Counted from the first letter of the stretch, positions 31,418 through 41,250 are shown. The stretch is 64,000 nucleotides of DNA from Euglena gracilis (GCA_039621445.1 CP154955.1:22061823-22125822), one strand, 5' to 3'. Translations and numbers: made by a program. The notes: generated from the letters alone by a model not told the origin.

Positions 31418-34400
31418 GTGGTATTACGCCACACCGAGAACCGAGTCAGACTATTCCATTACGGAATAGATCTGTACGCCTTCGAAGGTGAAGGTGGCAG
31501 ACCCTTGCTGGATGCCCAGCCGGGTTTCTGGGAACTCTGGTTTTGGCTGGGATACCCCTGCCAGAACTGGGGTCTCTTCAGCGATTCCACTGGTCGCAGT
31601 TACCTGCACCAGTTGGGTTTTCGGGACCAGCGTGTGTTGGCCCGAAGGCTGAAGACAATCTTCGACTGTATTCATACAGTCGGACCCCTCGGCGTGCAGT
31701 GGGAATTCTACCCACTAAACCCCGACATCGAACGCCTGATCGAGGTGTTGTGGTGCAACAACCTTCAGGTATGGCTGGTGAGCCATTACGGCTCCACCTT
31801 CCGCGTTAGGCGTGTTTCCCTGGCTTACCCGCAGAGGTATGACCTCTGCTGTAAGTACTGCCGGCAGGAATTTCCTGTCGACTTCTGGGGATTCGGCGTG
31901 CGCGGAAGTCCTCCACCGCCTCGGGATAACCCGGGCCTGGAGATGGGACGCCGCATGCTTATGCATGTGTGCCGTGACGCCCCGGATGTCCAGGGCAAAA
32001 GTCGCCGCGTCCACAAGCAGCGTATTTTTATGCTGCAGCAGTTCTGGTGGCGAGCCTGGACCACCTATGTCATGGAGGTTTATATACATCTCCATGACCC
32101 CCAGGACGATAGGCCTGGTATGGAAAGCCTGCCACCGGATTACGGTGACGCCATCAAGGGTCCTCGTCGTCGGATTCTCGGCCACCTGCGCCCCAACTGG
32201 CACCTGGCTGATATCAGCCTGGAGGAACATTTGCGGCGACAGTTTGGCGGTACCCTCGACCGGGAGGTATTCCTTCCGCTGATGTCTCACCCGAAGGCCA
32301 TCCTCGACAAGCGTATGCCGATTCTGGCATGCGTTCAGGAGTTCGAGGAGGGCTTTTTCGAGGTCTGGGAGGACACGCGTTACCGCGGCTTCCTGGGCCC
32401 GAACAGGCCTGCCAACGCCTGGGTGCAGCCATCATGGCCGCCACCCTGGCCCAACAGCGCCAGTAGCAGTACGCTGGCCTTTTACAGGCTGGCGGATGCC
32501 CAGGGATGCCGATGGCACCCCGACGATCCTCGTTCGCCCGAGGATCTGCGCGCCTTCATCGCCCCAGAGGATGAACCTCTGGCGCGAAGGAGACGTGAGG
32601 CGTCAGTCGCTTCCACCACTGCGATTCCGCGGCGGGAGGAACGTGACCGCAGCCCCTCCGTCACCATACTGGAGGCAGCGCCGCCGTCTCCGACAGGAAC
32701 GGCTGTATCCTTCGTCTCTGCCCCGCGAGCGGCAGGGGAACGATCGGTTTCCCCGGCTGCCGCGGCGGCTTCCGTCTGTCCACCTGTAGTTGGAGACCAG
32801 GAACTACCTGAGGAGGTAGGTGAGAACGTGGAGGATATCCTCTACGCTGCTCTGCCTACTCTGGCACAGCCTGGGCCAGACGAAGCACCCGCAGGGGATA
32901 TACCTGTGGCTGCTACGCCTGTCCCGACGGCTGAGCCTCCAGCCGAGGTGACTGGTATGGTCGTCGAGGATATCCTCGAAGAACCTGCCAGTCCCACAGC
33001 ACGCACCTCGTTAGGAGGCCGCATGCTCGGCGCCGTGGTCACAGGCATTACTGCCGTGGCTGCTGCACTAACGCCACGAGGTGGAGGCGTAGCATCAAGC
33101 TCCGCCGCCGAGGTCGTGGAGATACCAAATGTCGGTGTCCCCACACCCCCATCTCCGGCAGCAGTGCGACCATCTTCAGCGGATGGACCCCAGCCGACAG
33201 AGCCATCTGTCACACCAGCTACAGCGGAGGATCAACCTCCCGTAGCACCTGCGCCAGCGGTTGTGGAGGATCAACCTCCTAGAGCGGATGTCGAAATGGA
33301 AGTGGAGGAGATACCCCCACGACCACCGACACCGCGCAGGGTCCCTGCCGTCCCGAGGACAATGGCAGAGTTTCTGGGAGCGCCAGCGCCTGTGGAAGCA
33401 CCGATTCCGGTGACGACCACAGTGCCACGTCTCGTCGGACAGGATGAACCTGCTCGGCGACGGCCGGCTGAAAACCCCCAGGAACGTGTGCCGACCCCTC
33501 GGAGCGTCATGCGCGACCCAGCGGTCAGTATGCCCGCTTCGCCCAGACGGCAAACGTCTACTCCGGCACCATCGGCTCCTGATACCAGGAGTAAGCCGCA
33601 GGCGTCACCTCCTGATTCCGGGAGTGCGAAGCCGAAAGGAGGCAAACCGGGTGCTGCACCCTGTAAGCCCCCTTCCAAAGGCGGTGATGGGAAACCACCA
33701 CCGAAAGGTGGCGCTGGAGGTCAGACTGGCGGACAGCCAAAAGGCCCTACGACAATGCACGACTATTCCGCCGTTGCGTCGTCCGGGTACGGCCAGAGCA
33801 AACCGAAAGGTAAGGCTCGTGGTCGACAGGCCCAATCCTCCGCCGGATCGACGGATGAGGAGCAGGATGAACCTGCTTCACCTCCTGTGTCTGCGGATGC
33901 CCAGCTCTGGACTCAGGATATCCTGACCAGACTAGGCACCGTGGAAGACAGGACGAAGAAACTGGCTGCTATTAGGCACCAGACAGGGTCACTGAATCGA
34001 TGGATTCAGCCCCTCTTCGTCCGCGGAGAACCTTTCCACTATGTCCCGGAACATACCTGGACATTCTGGAACAGGCGCTCACCCAGAGTACTGGCACAGT
34101 ACTTTGGCGAGGACTGCGTGTTGGATTTCCAGCACGGCACGTCCTTTGCCTGGACGTGCACCGTGTGCCACCATGTGCGGCACAACCAACCGCTTGTGCA
34201 TGTGTGCAAGCGGCAGGTGCAATCCTCGTGGTTCCATCACAGGGCATATGTGCCGAACTGTGTGGCGCTCGTATGTGGCGAGTGCCTGAATGCCTGGAAG
34301 CACAGCTTGAACTACTCCTACAGTGAGAATGCTCACGACAGGGATATCCCTGCCTTGTGCATCAACTGTATGGGTGCCAAGTTCGTGCAGACTGCCGATG

Positions 34401-34957
34401 GTGCAGTCACCACCATTGTCCCCCAGCACTGGGAGACACTGGAGAAGTGGAAGAAGGAGTACAAGCAGGTGGAAGGACGCCTGAAGCACTCCGACTTCAA
34501 AAAGGTAGAAAGCTACCGCCACACGGGAATGGCCCGTGACTTCCAGATCGAACCTGGGGCAATGCGCCTCGCCGTCGAGGAACACGCCAAGGTAAGAATG
34601 CCTTACCTCTGGACTGATGGCGACTGGGAGACACAGGTTTACCCCCTGTTCTCCAAGCGTCAGCATGGCGGATACGCCTTGCCACTGTGGCCTCCTGAAG
34701 AACACGATTTGGTGGACTTCAGAGGTTGGTTGGCGGCTGTATTACGGCCCCATACCGCAAGAGCTCGGACAGCGAGGTGGATGTATGACATCAACTTCAA
34801 GCAGACCCCGGGGATGCCCCCGCAGGTGCCTGCGAACCACCCCCGGATGAATTACATCATCTGGCCGGTGATGCTGCCCAGAATTTTCTGGGAGCAACTC
34901 CAACGGTATCTTCAGCATCATGCTGAACGTACCATGGAGAAGCTGCCGGATAATTAG
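31418..34957 (+). CDS. accessory ORF 3 of the giant family, 1179 codons, unknown function with Cys-His clusters
   Basis: Long open frame; an upstream start is possible. The N-terminal third is ordered: WELWFWLGYPCQNWGLFSDS, a Cys cluster CCKYCRQEF with later MLMHVCRDAP, and WTTYVMEVYIHLHDPQDDRP. A long Pro/Ala/Glu-rich middle (about 32650-33850) is probably disordered. The C-terminal region has a dense Cys-His cluster (34140-34380): CTVCHH, HVCKRQ, CGECLNAWKHS and CINCMG, likely zinc-binding, then WTDGDWETQVYPLFSKRQHG. Nothing matches RT, integrase, transposase or envelope, and I see no membrane segment. In copy F the frame continues past this stop as DNWIKDW, so the TAG at 34955-34957 (Trp in F) is probably a nonsense mutation near the end. 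Confidence 0.7.
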   Translation: MVLRHTENRVRLFHYGIDLYAFEGEGGRPLLDAQPGFWELWFWLGYPCQNWGLFSDSTGRSYLHQLGFRDQRVLARRLKTIFDCIHTVGPLGVQWEFYPLNPDIERLIEVLWCNNLQVWLVSHYGSTFRVRRVSLAYPQRYDLCCKYCRQEFPVDFWGFGVRGSPPPPRDNPGLEMGRRMLMHVCRDAPDVQGKSRRVHKQRIFMLQQFWWRAWTTYVMEVYIHLHDPQDDRPGMESLPPDYGDAIKGPRRRILGHLRPNWHLADISLEEHLRRQFGGTLDREVFLPLMSHPKAILDKRMPILACVQEFEEGFFEVWEDTRYRGFLGPNRPANAWVQPSWPPPWPNSASSSTLAFYRLADAQGCRWHPDDPRSPEDLRAFIAPEDEPLARRRREASVASTTAIPRREERDRSPSVTILEAAPPSPTGTAVSFVSAPRAAGERSVSPAAAAASVCPPVVGDQELPEEVGENVEDILYAALPTLAQPGPDEAPAGDIPVAATPVPTAEPPAEVTGMVVEDILEEPASPTARTSLGGRMLGAVVTGITAVAAALTPRGGGVASSSAAEVVEIPNVGVPTPPSPAAVRPSSADGPQPTEPSVTPATAEDQPPVAPAPAVVEDQPPRADVEMEVEEIPPRPPTPRRVPAVPRTMAEFLGAPAPVEAPIPVTTTVPRLVGQDEPARRRPAENPQERVPTPRSVMRDPAVSMPASPRRQTSTPAPSAPDTRSKPQASPPDSGSAKPKGGKPGAAPCKPPSKGGDGKPPPKGGAGGQTGGQPKGPTTMHDYSAVASSGYGQSKPKGKARGRQAQSSAGSTDEEQDEPASPPVSADAQLWTQDILTRLGTVEDRTKKLAAIRHQTGSLNRWIQPLFVRGEPFHYVPEHTWTFWNRRSPRVLAQYFGEDCVLDFQHGTSFAWTCTVCHHVRHNQPLVHVCKRQVQSSWFHHRAYVPNCVALVCGECLNAWKHSLNYSYSENAHDRDIPALCINCMGAKFVQTADGAVTTIVPQHWETLEKWKKEYKQVEGRLKHSDFKKVESYRHTGMARDFQIEPGAMRLAVEEHAKVRMPYLWTDGDWETQVYPLFSKRQHGGYALPLWPPEEHDLVDFRGWLAAVLRPHTARARTARWMYDINFKQTPGMPPQVPANHPRMNYIIWPVMLPRIFWEQLQRYLQHHAERTMEKLPDN

Positions 34958-35963
34958 ATAAAGGACTGGGAGACCCCTTCCTTTGATGTCAACGATCCGG
35001 AGCTCAACACCATTCGGAGTGAATCAGCTCCGCCGCGTTCCCCACGCCAACTGGAGTTGGTTGAGGACCCATTAGGGGATCCCCAACACGACTACTGGCG
35101 TGAGGTGCGCGAACACCCAGCCGATAAAGGCAGGTGAGGTGTCTGTGAGCGCCAATGAAGCGTCTTTCAGCACCCTCGTCAGGTTTTCGCCTGACACCCT
35201 GTTTGGGTATTCGCCCGAACAACCGCTTCGAAGACCCTTTGCGGTATTCGCCGCTAGTAAGTTCCCACCGGGATGCTGCCATGTGCAGGATTCCGTGCGC
35301 ATGCATGCACACCCCTCTCCCCTCTCCCCTCTCGCGGGCGTGCGACACGCAGCGCACAGGGCCGACGGCCTCTTTTCCTTTCCCTTTCTTTTCTTTTCGG
35401 CCGTTTGAGGCCTTAAAGCTGCCAGACATCACAACTTTTCTGGCCTAAGCCAAACCCCCCACTCCTCTCTACTTTCCCCCCGGGGCAAATGCTGTCGCCG
35501 GCAGTTGGTTTTGTAGAGTAGGATTTCCTTTTGCGTGGTCAGGTTTGACTGGCCATGCGCCCTGCCCAGGTTTGACTGGTCAGAGGCCCCCCTCCTTCCA
35601 CACCCTCCCCGTGGGTTTTCCTGGAACGCCCACGGACCCAACCCCAAGTGCCTTGGGCACACCCAAACTGGGTGGATGGGTTTGCTTGGCAAGGAAACCT
35701 GCCAGCCCCATTTTCCCCAGTGGGCTATAATATACTATATACCCATAAGCCACCGCAGAATAGGTGAAACCATTTTGCGCGTTTTGGGCTTTTTGGGTCC
35801 CCTCCTATCCGCCCCCCCCCCTTTGAGTGGACCCCTGTGCGACGGAAAGGGCCCCTGTGGATGCGCCAGGGTGCACCTCCCACAGACCAGGTCTGTGTCC
35901 GAAATCCCTGTGGCCAGAATGCCTGGTCCAAAGGGGAAATCGGGCATAGCCCTGGGAGGGGGA
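34958..35963 (+). other. 3' untranslated region of copy B
   Basis: The first 60 codons or so continue the family protein (LNTIRSESAPPRSPRQ) after the premature stop. Beyond about 35140 I see no convincing ORF. It includes pyrimidine-rich stretches (about 35310-35400), a copy of GACTGGTCAGAGGCC and an AT-rich TATAATATACTATATA near 35724. The same sequence precedes the 3' LTRs at 19365, 42541 (in part) and 58657. Confidence 0.75.
35954..35963 (+). other. polypurine tract of copy B
   Basis: GGGAGGGGGA immediately before the 3' LTR, the expected second-strand primer. Equivalent tracts sit at 19681-19690 and 42863-42872; the tract at 58964 has a change (TCCCCCTCGC on the plus strand). Confidence 0.8.
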
Positions 35964-36271
35964 TGTGTACCAGGCGTATGCTTCAGTCCCCTTCCGTTGA
36001 GGAAGTTAGGATGGAAGCAGATCCTATTAGGATCTCCTAATGGGTGCCCCTTCTCTCTCCACAGGTGGTATTCTGTTTGTCTTTCCTTTCTCCGGACCGG
36101 ACCTGGTTATCCAGTCCGTCCTCCTTGCATTGCTCTGTGCTTTGCTTCTTGGGAAGTGGGAAAAAGGGTTTTTACTGTTACTCTGATTTTCAGTTCCCAA
36201 GTAGGTGCGCCAAGGCGAAAGCGAAGGCTTTTGGGAATTGGGAAAGGGGAATTGGGAATCAGACGTACACT
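35964..36271 (+). mobile_element. 3' LTR of copy B
   Basis: 308 bp from TGTGTACC to GTACACT, same orientation as the LTR at 20088. Flanked inside by the polypurine tract and outside by GCATCCCACACTG, which is unrelated to the element. Confidence 0.87.
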
Positions 36272-36680
36272 GCATCCCACACTGTCAATGCAGATTTCCA
36301 TCTTTCTTCTGGAAGTCGGACACTCCATCTGCTCCAGCTGCAATCTGTCACTTCTTGCACTTTCGAGTGGTCTTCTTCCTCCGGGTCTGTCCAACTGACA
36401 TTCATCCCCTTCGCATTCTGGTATTCTGGCATTCTGGAGTTCTGGTAGTCCATGAACACTTCACTTTTTTGAGTCTTTCCGGCGCCTTCAGTTTGCCAGC
36501 AATGCATCAAGACTTGTCATTTTCTTGGCGTGAAGTGTTCATGCTTGGACCCATCTACAGGGACGACGTCACATATAAAAACCTGAATTAGGAACTTCCG
36601 CAAAGCAGAAGATTCCGCGGCTTGTCTTTTCTGTTTTTTTTTTGGTCCCGCCTGGCGCCGCCCCCCCAAGAGCCGCCGCC
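36272..36680. other. spacer without a recognised gene
   Basis: No convincing ORF. It has four imperfect copies of ATTCTGG (about 36414-36446), an inverted repeat at 36451-36543 and a poly-T/C stretch (about 36628-36640) before satellite-like sequence begins. Confidence 0.5.
36451..36543. repeat. inverted repeat with 14-bp arms
   Basis: CATGAACACTTCAC at 36451-36464 and its exact reverse complement at 36530-36543, separated by 65 bases. It could mark the end of a small element or be a chance hairpin. Confidence 0.6.
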
Positions 36681-37868
36681 AACACGGCGCTCCAAAAACG
36701 AGCGCTCTGCCCCGGCTAGACGTCACCGACCCTTTACCTCATTGTTGCGAAGGGTGGCGGGCGGACAGGCGTAATTTTGCCCGCGGCGGGCTTGCGTAAA
36801 ACGCACCCGGAAGGCGCAAAATAGCACTTGAGTAATGGACAAACGAAAAACGTCATTTTTCGGTCACTTCGCAGAATAATGTGGTGTCGGCGCTCCAAAA
36901 ACGAGCGCTCTGCCCAAGACAGGTGTCGGCGATCCTTTACGTGATTGTTGTGAGTGGCGGCGGTCGCACGGGCATAATTTTGCCCGCAGCAGGCGTGCGC
37001 AAAACGCAGCAGTTACCGCCCGCTAGGCGCAAAATAGCACTTGGGTAACGAACGCACGAAGAACGTTATTTTTCGTGGTCTTTGTCAGCAGAAAAATGTG
37101 GCGTCAGAGCTCCAAAAACGAGCGCTCTAGCCCTGCTACAGGTCGGCGATCGTTTACCTGATTGTTGCGAAGGGCGGTGGGCGAAAAATACCAAAGTTTG
37201 CCCACGGCGGGCGAGCGCAAAACGCACCAGGTACCGCCCGGAAGGCGAAAAATAGTACTTTGGTAACGGACACACGAAAAACGCCATTTTCGGTCATTTT
37301 CGGCCGACAAATGTGACGTCGGCGCTCCAAAAACGAGCGCTCTTCCCCGGATAGAGGTCGGCGATCCTTTACCTGATTGTTTCGAAGGCCGGGATGCGGA
37401 CAGGCGCAATTTTGCCCGCGACGGGCGTGCGTAAAACGCAGCAGGTACCGCCCGGGAGGCGCAAAATAGCAATTGGGTAACGGACCAAGAAAAACTCGTT
37501 TTTCGGTCAATTTCAGCCAGAAAATGTGGCGTCGGCGCTCCAAAAACGAGCGCTGTGCCCCGGCTAGAGGTCGGCGATCCTTTAACAGATTGTTGCGAAT
37601 GGCAGCGGGCGGACAGGCGCAGTTTTGCCCGCGGCGGGCGTGCACAAAAACGCAGCAGTTACTGCCCGGCAGGCACAAAAAAGCATTTGGGTAATGGACA
37701 CACGAAAAACGTCATTTTTTCCTCATTGTGGCCGAAAATCGGTCGGCGATCCTTTACCTGATTGTTGCGATGGGCGGCGGGCTGACAGGCGCCATTTTGC
37801 CCGCGGCGGGCGTGCGTAAACGCAGCAGGTACCGACTGGAAGGCGCAAAATTAGACCTGCGTAACGGA
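36681..37868 (-). repeat. diverged relative of the 216-bp satellite, minus orientation
   Basis: The landmark CTCCAAAAACGAGCGCTC recurs near 36690, 36893, 37110, 37325 and 37538, giving periods of 203, 217, 215 and 213. The order of blocks (GGTCGGCGATCC, TTGCCCGCGGCGGGC, GGCGCAAAATAGCAC) is that of the 216-bp unit in reverse. Many substitutions and indels separate the units, so this is an older or separate lineage. Confidence 0.88.
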
Positions 37869-37987
37869 GTTTAAATTAGAGAAATTCAAAATTGAATTAG
37901 GAGGCGCCTATCCTAATTACAAAATTTCTGTTTCTGCAGCTGCAGTCTCCTGAACTCTTTGACTCCTTGACGGCCTGAGCGCCAGAT
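37869..37987 (+). repeat. 118-bp direct repeat, left copy
   Basis: Shares with 39276-39393 the blocks GAATTAGGAGGCGCCTATCC, CTGAACTCTTTGACTCCT and GGCCTGAGCGCCAGAT. The pair brackets a 1.29-kb segment. The ends do not have the TG...CA of typical LTRs. Confidence 0.85.
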
Positions 37988-38388
37988 GAATATTTCAAGT
38001 CCTGGTTTGTGCTTTGCTGAAAGAAAGTTAATGCTGCTGGAACAGAAAAGTTTTCAAGTTGGACCCACCCCCCAGTGGGTGCAAAGAGACACACAGAAAA
38101 CACAAAGAGTGCAATGTTGCGCAAGGCCTGGAGGCCAAAAGTCAGCCAGTTTTGCCAGAAGAAATAGACGTTTCAGAAAGCGTCAGTTCAGGGATTGTCA
38201 ATGATGAAGAAATCTGGTAAGATCAATGCTGCAGAAAACTGGGCTGCAAATCTGAGCTGTATGCAGAAAAATTTGAGTATGTTGTTTAAATCATTGACAG
38301 GTTGGGATTGAAGACCCCCAACAATGATGCATTCAGTTTGGAGGAAAGCAAGAGATGCAAATGATCGTGGGGACCTGGGTCACAATTT

Positions 38389-38862
38389 GTGGAAGATTCC
38401 TTCACAGTGAAGTGGACACATGCCATTGTTGGATTGTTGTGGGCAAATCCCCTCTTCAGCCTTATTGAAAATGTCATCATCTGCAAGCTGAAGAAGGATC
38501 ATGGTCATGCGGTGTTGGTTGTCCCAAAGTGGGTTACTGCCCCCTGGTGGGAAGATCTTCAAGACATTGTTGTCAGAGTGCTGGAGTATCCTCGTGCCAC
38601 GCAGTTGTTTGAGTTGGTTGGGGCAGGGTTCACAGTCCCCCCCACAAAATGGCCAGTACAAGTGGCATTTGTCTGTGGAACGATAAGTCAATGTTTCAAA
38701 TTGGCAAAAATTCTCAATCCAATTTCAAGTTCAGCAAAAAGGAGAACGAGGAGGCAAAAGATGAAAGGAGGGTCCTCCCCACAAGGGCACCTTAGACTCC
38801 AGGTCGGCACAGGGGACAGCCCAAATTTCAGTGATTCAAGTGGTGAAGTCTCTTTGCAATGA
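38389..38862 (+). pseudogene. Dam-like methyltransferase fragment of a retroelement
   Basis: The frame reads LLWANPLFSLIENVIICKLK, then HGHAVLVVPKWVTAPWWEDL and ELVGAGFTVPPTKWPVQVAF. This follows the pattern W.NPPFSLI...VL.VP.W...PWW seen in the Dam-like domain of DIRS-type and some protist retroelements; NPPF is NPLF here. No ATG begins the open frame, and the N-terminal part with the family's DAFAS-like block is not clear, so it is a fragment. It is more distant in sequence from the domain at 25800. Confidence 0.5.
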
Positions 38863-39029
38863 TTGTGTGTTAAATTTGAGCCCCCTCGTTGCAAAGTTGG
38901 CTTTGAGTTTGTGCTGGCCAGGGGCCCAGGCCCGGGCCAAGGTGGGAGGACCGCTACAAGGAGGCTTACCCACAGGCCCTGGGACTCCCGCTGGCAGCCC
39001 TTCACTGGCCCCCTCATCCCCGGAGTGCC

Positions 39030-39065
39030 CTGGGGAAGGTTGGGAGGGGGACCAACCTTTCCCAG
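39030..39065. repeat. GC-rich hairpin
   Basis: CTGGGGAAGGTTGG (39030-39043) and CCAACCTTTCCCAG (39052-39065) pair at 13 of 14 positions around an 8-base loop. Pairing continues imperfectly outward. Confidence 0.7.
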
Positions 39066-39275
39066 GGTGCCCCAAGGGCTCTGGGGGGGGGCTGGTGGCT
39101 CTGTGGCCCAGATTGTTCCATTTTGCTGTTTCACATTGTTGGACTAAATCCAGGCGACAAGCTGTATTATATCCCTGACTCAGCGTACAAAAAAAAAGCC
39201 ATTTTTGGAGCCGCAAAAATTGCCGAAGGCAATGGGCGCAAAGCGACCAGGGAGGGATGTGTGGGAGGCGCCAGG

Positions 39276-39393
39276 GTTAAAATTTTGGAAATTCAAATTG
39301 AATTAGGAGGCGCCTATCCTAACTACAAATTTTCTGTTTCTGTAGCTGCAACTGTCCTGAACTCTTTGACTCCTAGAGGCCTGAGCGCCAGAT
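39276..39393 (+). repeat. 118-bp direct repeat, right copy
   Basis: Partner of 37869-37987. It differs by scattered substitutions and small indels, so the duplication is not recent. Confidence 0.85.
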
Positions 39394-40425
39394 CACGCCG
39401 GCCGCAGGAAAAACTGCGCCTGTCCGCCCGCCGCCATTCACAACAATCAGGTAAAGGATCGCCGACCTCTAGCCAGGACATAGCGGTCGCTTTTGGAGCG
39501 CCGACGACACATTTTTTTGGCCGAAAATGACCGAAAAATGACTTTTTTCATGTGTCGGTTACCCAAGTGCTATTTTGCACCTCTCGGGTGGTAACTGCTG
39601 CGTTTTGCGCACGACCGCCGCGGGCAAAATTGCCCCTGTTCGCTCGCCGTCCTTCGAAAAAATCACGTACAGGATCGCCGACCTCTAGGTGGGGCAGAGC
39701 GCTCGTTTTTGGAGCGACGACGCCGCATTTTTTCGGCGGAAAATGACCAAAAATGACGTTTTCCGTGTGCCTGTTACCCAAGTACTATTTTGTGCCTTCC
39801 GGGCGGTAACTGCTGCGTTTTGCGCACGTCCGCCGCCGACAAAAGTGTGCCTGCCGGGCGGTAACTGCTGCGTTTTGCGCACACACGTCGCCGGGAAAAT
39901 TGCTCCTGCCGGGCTGAAACTTCTGCGTTTTACGCATGCCCGCTGCGGGTAAAATTGCAGATGTCCGCTCGCCGTCCTTGTAAAAATCTGGTAAAGGATC
40001 GCGGACCTCTATATTGGGCAGAGGGTTCGTTTTTTGAGCGCCGACGCCACATTTTTCGGCCGAAAATGACCCAAAAATGACGTTTTTTGTGTGTCCGTTA
40101 CCCAAGTGTTTTTTTGTGCCTTCCGGGCGTAACTGCTGCCTTTTGCGCACGCCCGCCACCGGGACAATTGTGCCTGTCCGCTCGCAGTCCTTCACCACAA
40201 TCAGATAAAGCACTGCCGACCTCCAACCGGGGCAGAGCGCTCGTTTTTGGAACGCCAACGCCACATTTTTTCTGCCGAAAATGACCGAAAAAATGACGTT
40301 TTTCGTGTGTCAGTTACCCAGGTGCTATTTTGTGCCTCCCGTGCGGTACCTGCTGCGTTTTGAGCACGCACACCGCGGGCAAAATTGCGCCTGTACGCCC
40401 GCCTCCATTCACAACAATCAGGTAG
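39394..40425 (+). repeat. diverged satellite relative, plus orientation
   Basis: Blocks in the plus order of the 216-bp unit (AGGTAAAGGATCGCCGACCT, GCTCGTTTTTGGAGCG, GTGCTATTTTG, GCGGTAACTGCTGCGTTTT), with the unit length varying from indels. A local triplication of CCGGGCGGTAACTGCTGCG-like blocks is seen at 39798-39935. Confidence 0.85.
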
Positions 40426-41250
40426 CAGCAGGTACCGCCCGGAAGGCGCAAAATAGCAGTTTGGTAACGAACACGCGATTTTTCGATCATTTTCGGCCGC
40501 AAAATGTGGCGTCGGAGCTCCAAAACCTGTTTTTTTGCGAAAGGCGGCGGTCGTATATGCATAATTTTGCCCGCGGCGTGCGTGCACAAAACGCAGCAGG
40601 TACCGCCCGGAAGGCGCAAAATAGCACTTGGGTAACGGACACACAAAAAACGTCATTTTGGTCGTTTTCGGATGAGAAGTGTCCCGTACGCGCTCCAAAA
40701 ACGAGCGCTCTCCCCCGGCTAGTGGTCGGCGGTCCTTTACCTGATTTTTGCGAATGGCGGCGGTCGTACAGGTATATTTTGGCCTACGGCGGGCATGCAT
40801 AAAACACAGCAAGTACCGCCCGGAAGGCGCAAAATAGCACTTGTGTAACGGACACACAAAAAACGTCATTTTAGGTCATTTTCGGCCGAAAATGTGGCGT
40901 CGGCGCTCCAATAAAAGAGCGCTCTGCCCCGAGATGAGTTCGGTGATCCTTTACTTGTTTTTTTTGCGAAAGGCCGCCTTCGTATATGCATAATTTTGCC
41001 CGCGGCGTGCGTGTGCAAAACGCAGCAGGTGCCGCCCGGGAGGCGCAAAATAGCACTTGGGTAACGGACACACGAAAAACGTCATTTTCGGTCATTTTCG
41101 CGGAAAAATGTAGCGTCGGCGCTCCAAAAACGAGCTCTCCGCCCCGGCTAGAGGTGGTTACCTGATTTTTGTGAATGGCGGCGGGCGGACTGGCGCAATT
41201 TTGCCCGCGGCGGACGTGCGCGAAACGCAGCAGGTACCGCCTGGGAGGCT
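40426..41250 (-). repeat. diverged satellite relative, minus orientation
   Basis: At about 40425 the order flips: CAATCAGGTA is followed by GCAGCAGGTACCGCCCGGAA, the reverse-strand form of the unit. Units follow until about 41250, where unrelated sequence (a GCCGGC-TTTC-GCCGGC hairpin) begins. Confidence 0.85.

Larger units (their letters stand above)
20088..36271 (+). mobile_element. 16.2-kb chromovirus-like Ty3/gypsy element with accessory ORFs (copy B)
   Basis: Direct LTRs at 20088-20403 and 35964-36271 enclose, in order: two primer sites, gag, protease remnant, Dam-like domain, RT, RNase H, integrase, chromodomain, three extra ORFs, an untranslated region and a polypurine tract. Five-base flanks are GCATG and GCATC (4 of 5 equal), only weak evidence for a target duplication. 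Unity of the element is better supported by copy D (42541-51718), where the same gag-pol is joined to the same 3' end. The pol region has several frameshifts; the accessory ORFs are mostly open. Confidence 0.72.
37988..39275 (+). other. 1.29-kb segment between direct repeats
   Basis: Lower GC than the arrays on either side. It contains a Dam-like methyltransferase fragment (38389-38700), a G/C-rich stretch with a hairpin at 39030, and no other recognised gene. It may be a small non-autonomous retroelement or a remnant of a larger one. Confidence 0.45.

Noticed and set aside
20083-36276. Target-site duplication GCATG/GCATC proving a single insertion of copy B
   Set aside because: Only 4 of 5 bases agree, and the DNA to the right does not continue the broken element on the left, so it is not proof.
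37869-39393. LTR retrotransposon with 118-bp LTRs
   Set aside because: The repeats lack TG...CA ends, and no primer site or polypurine tract is evident beside them; left as an open question.
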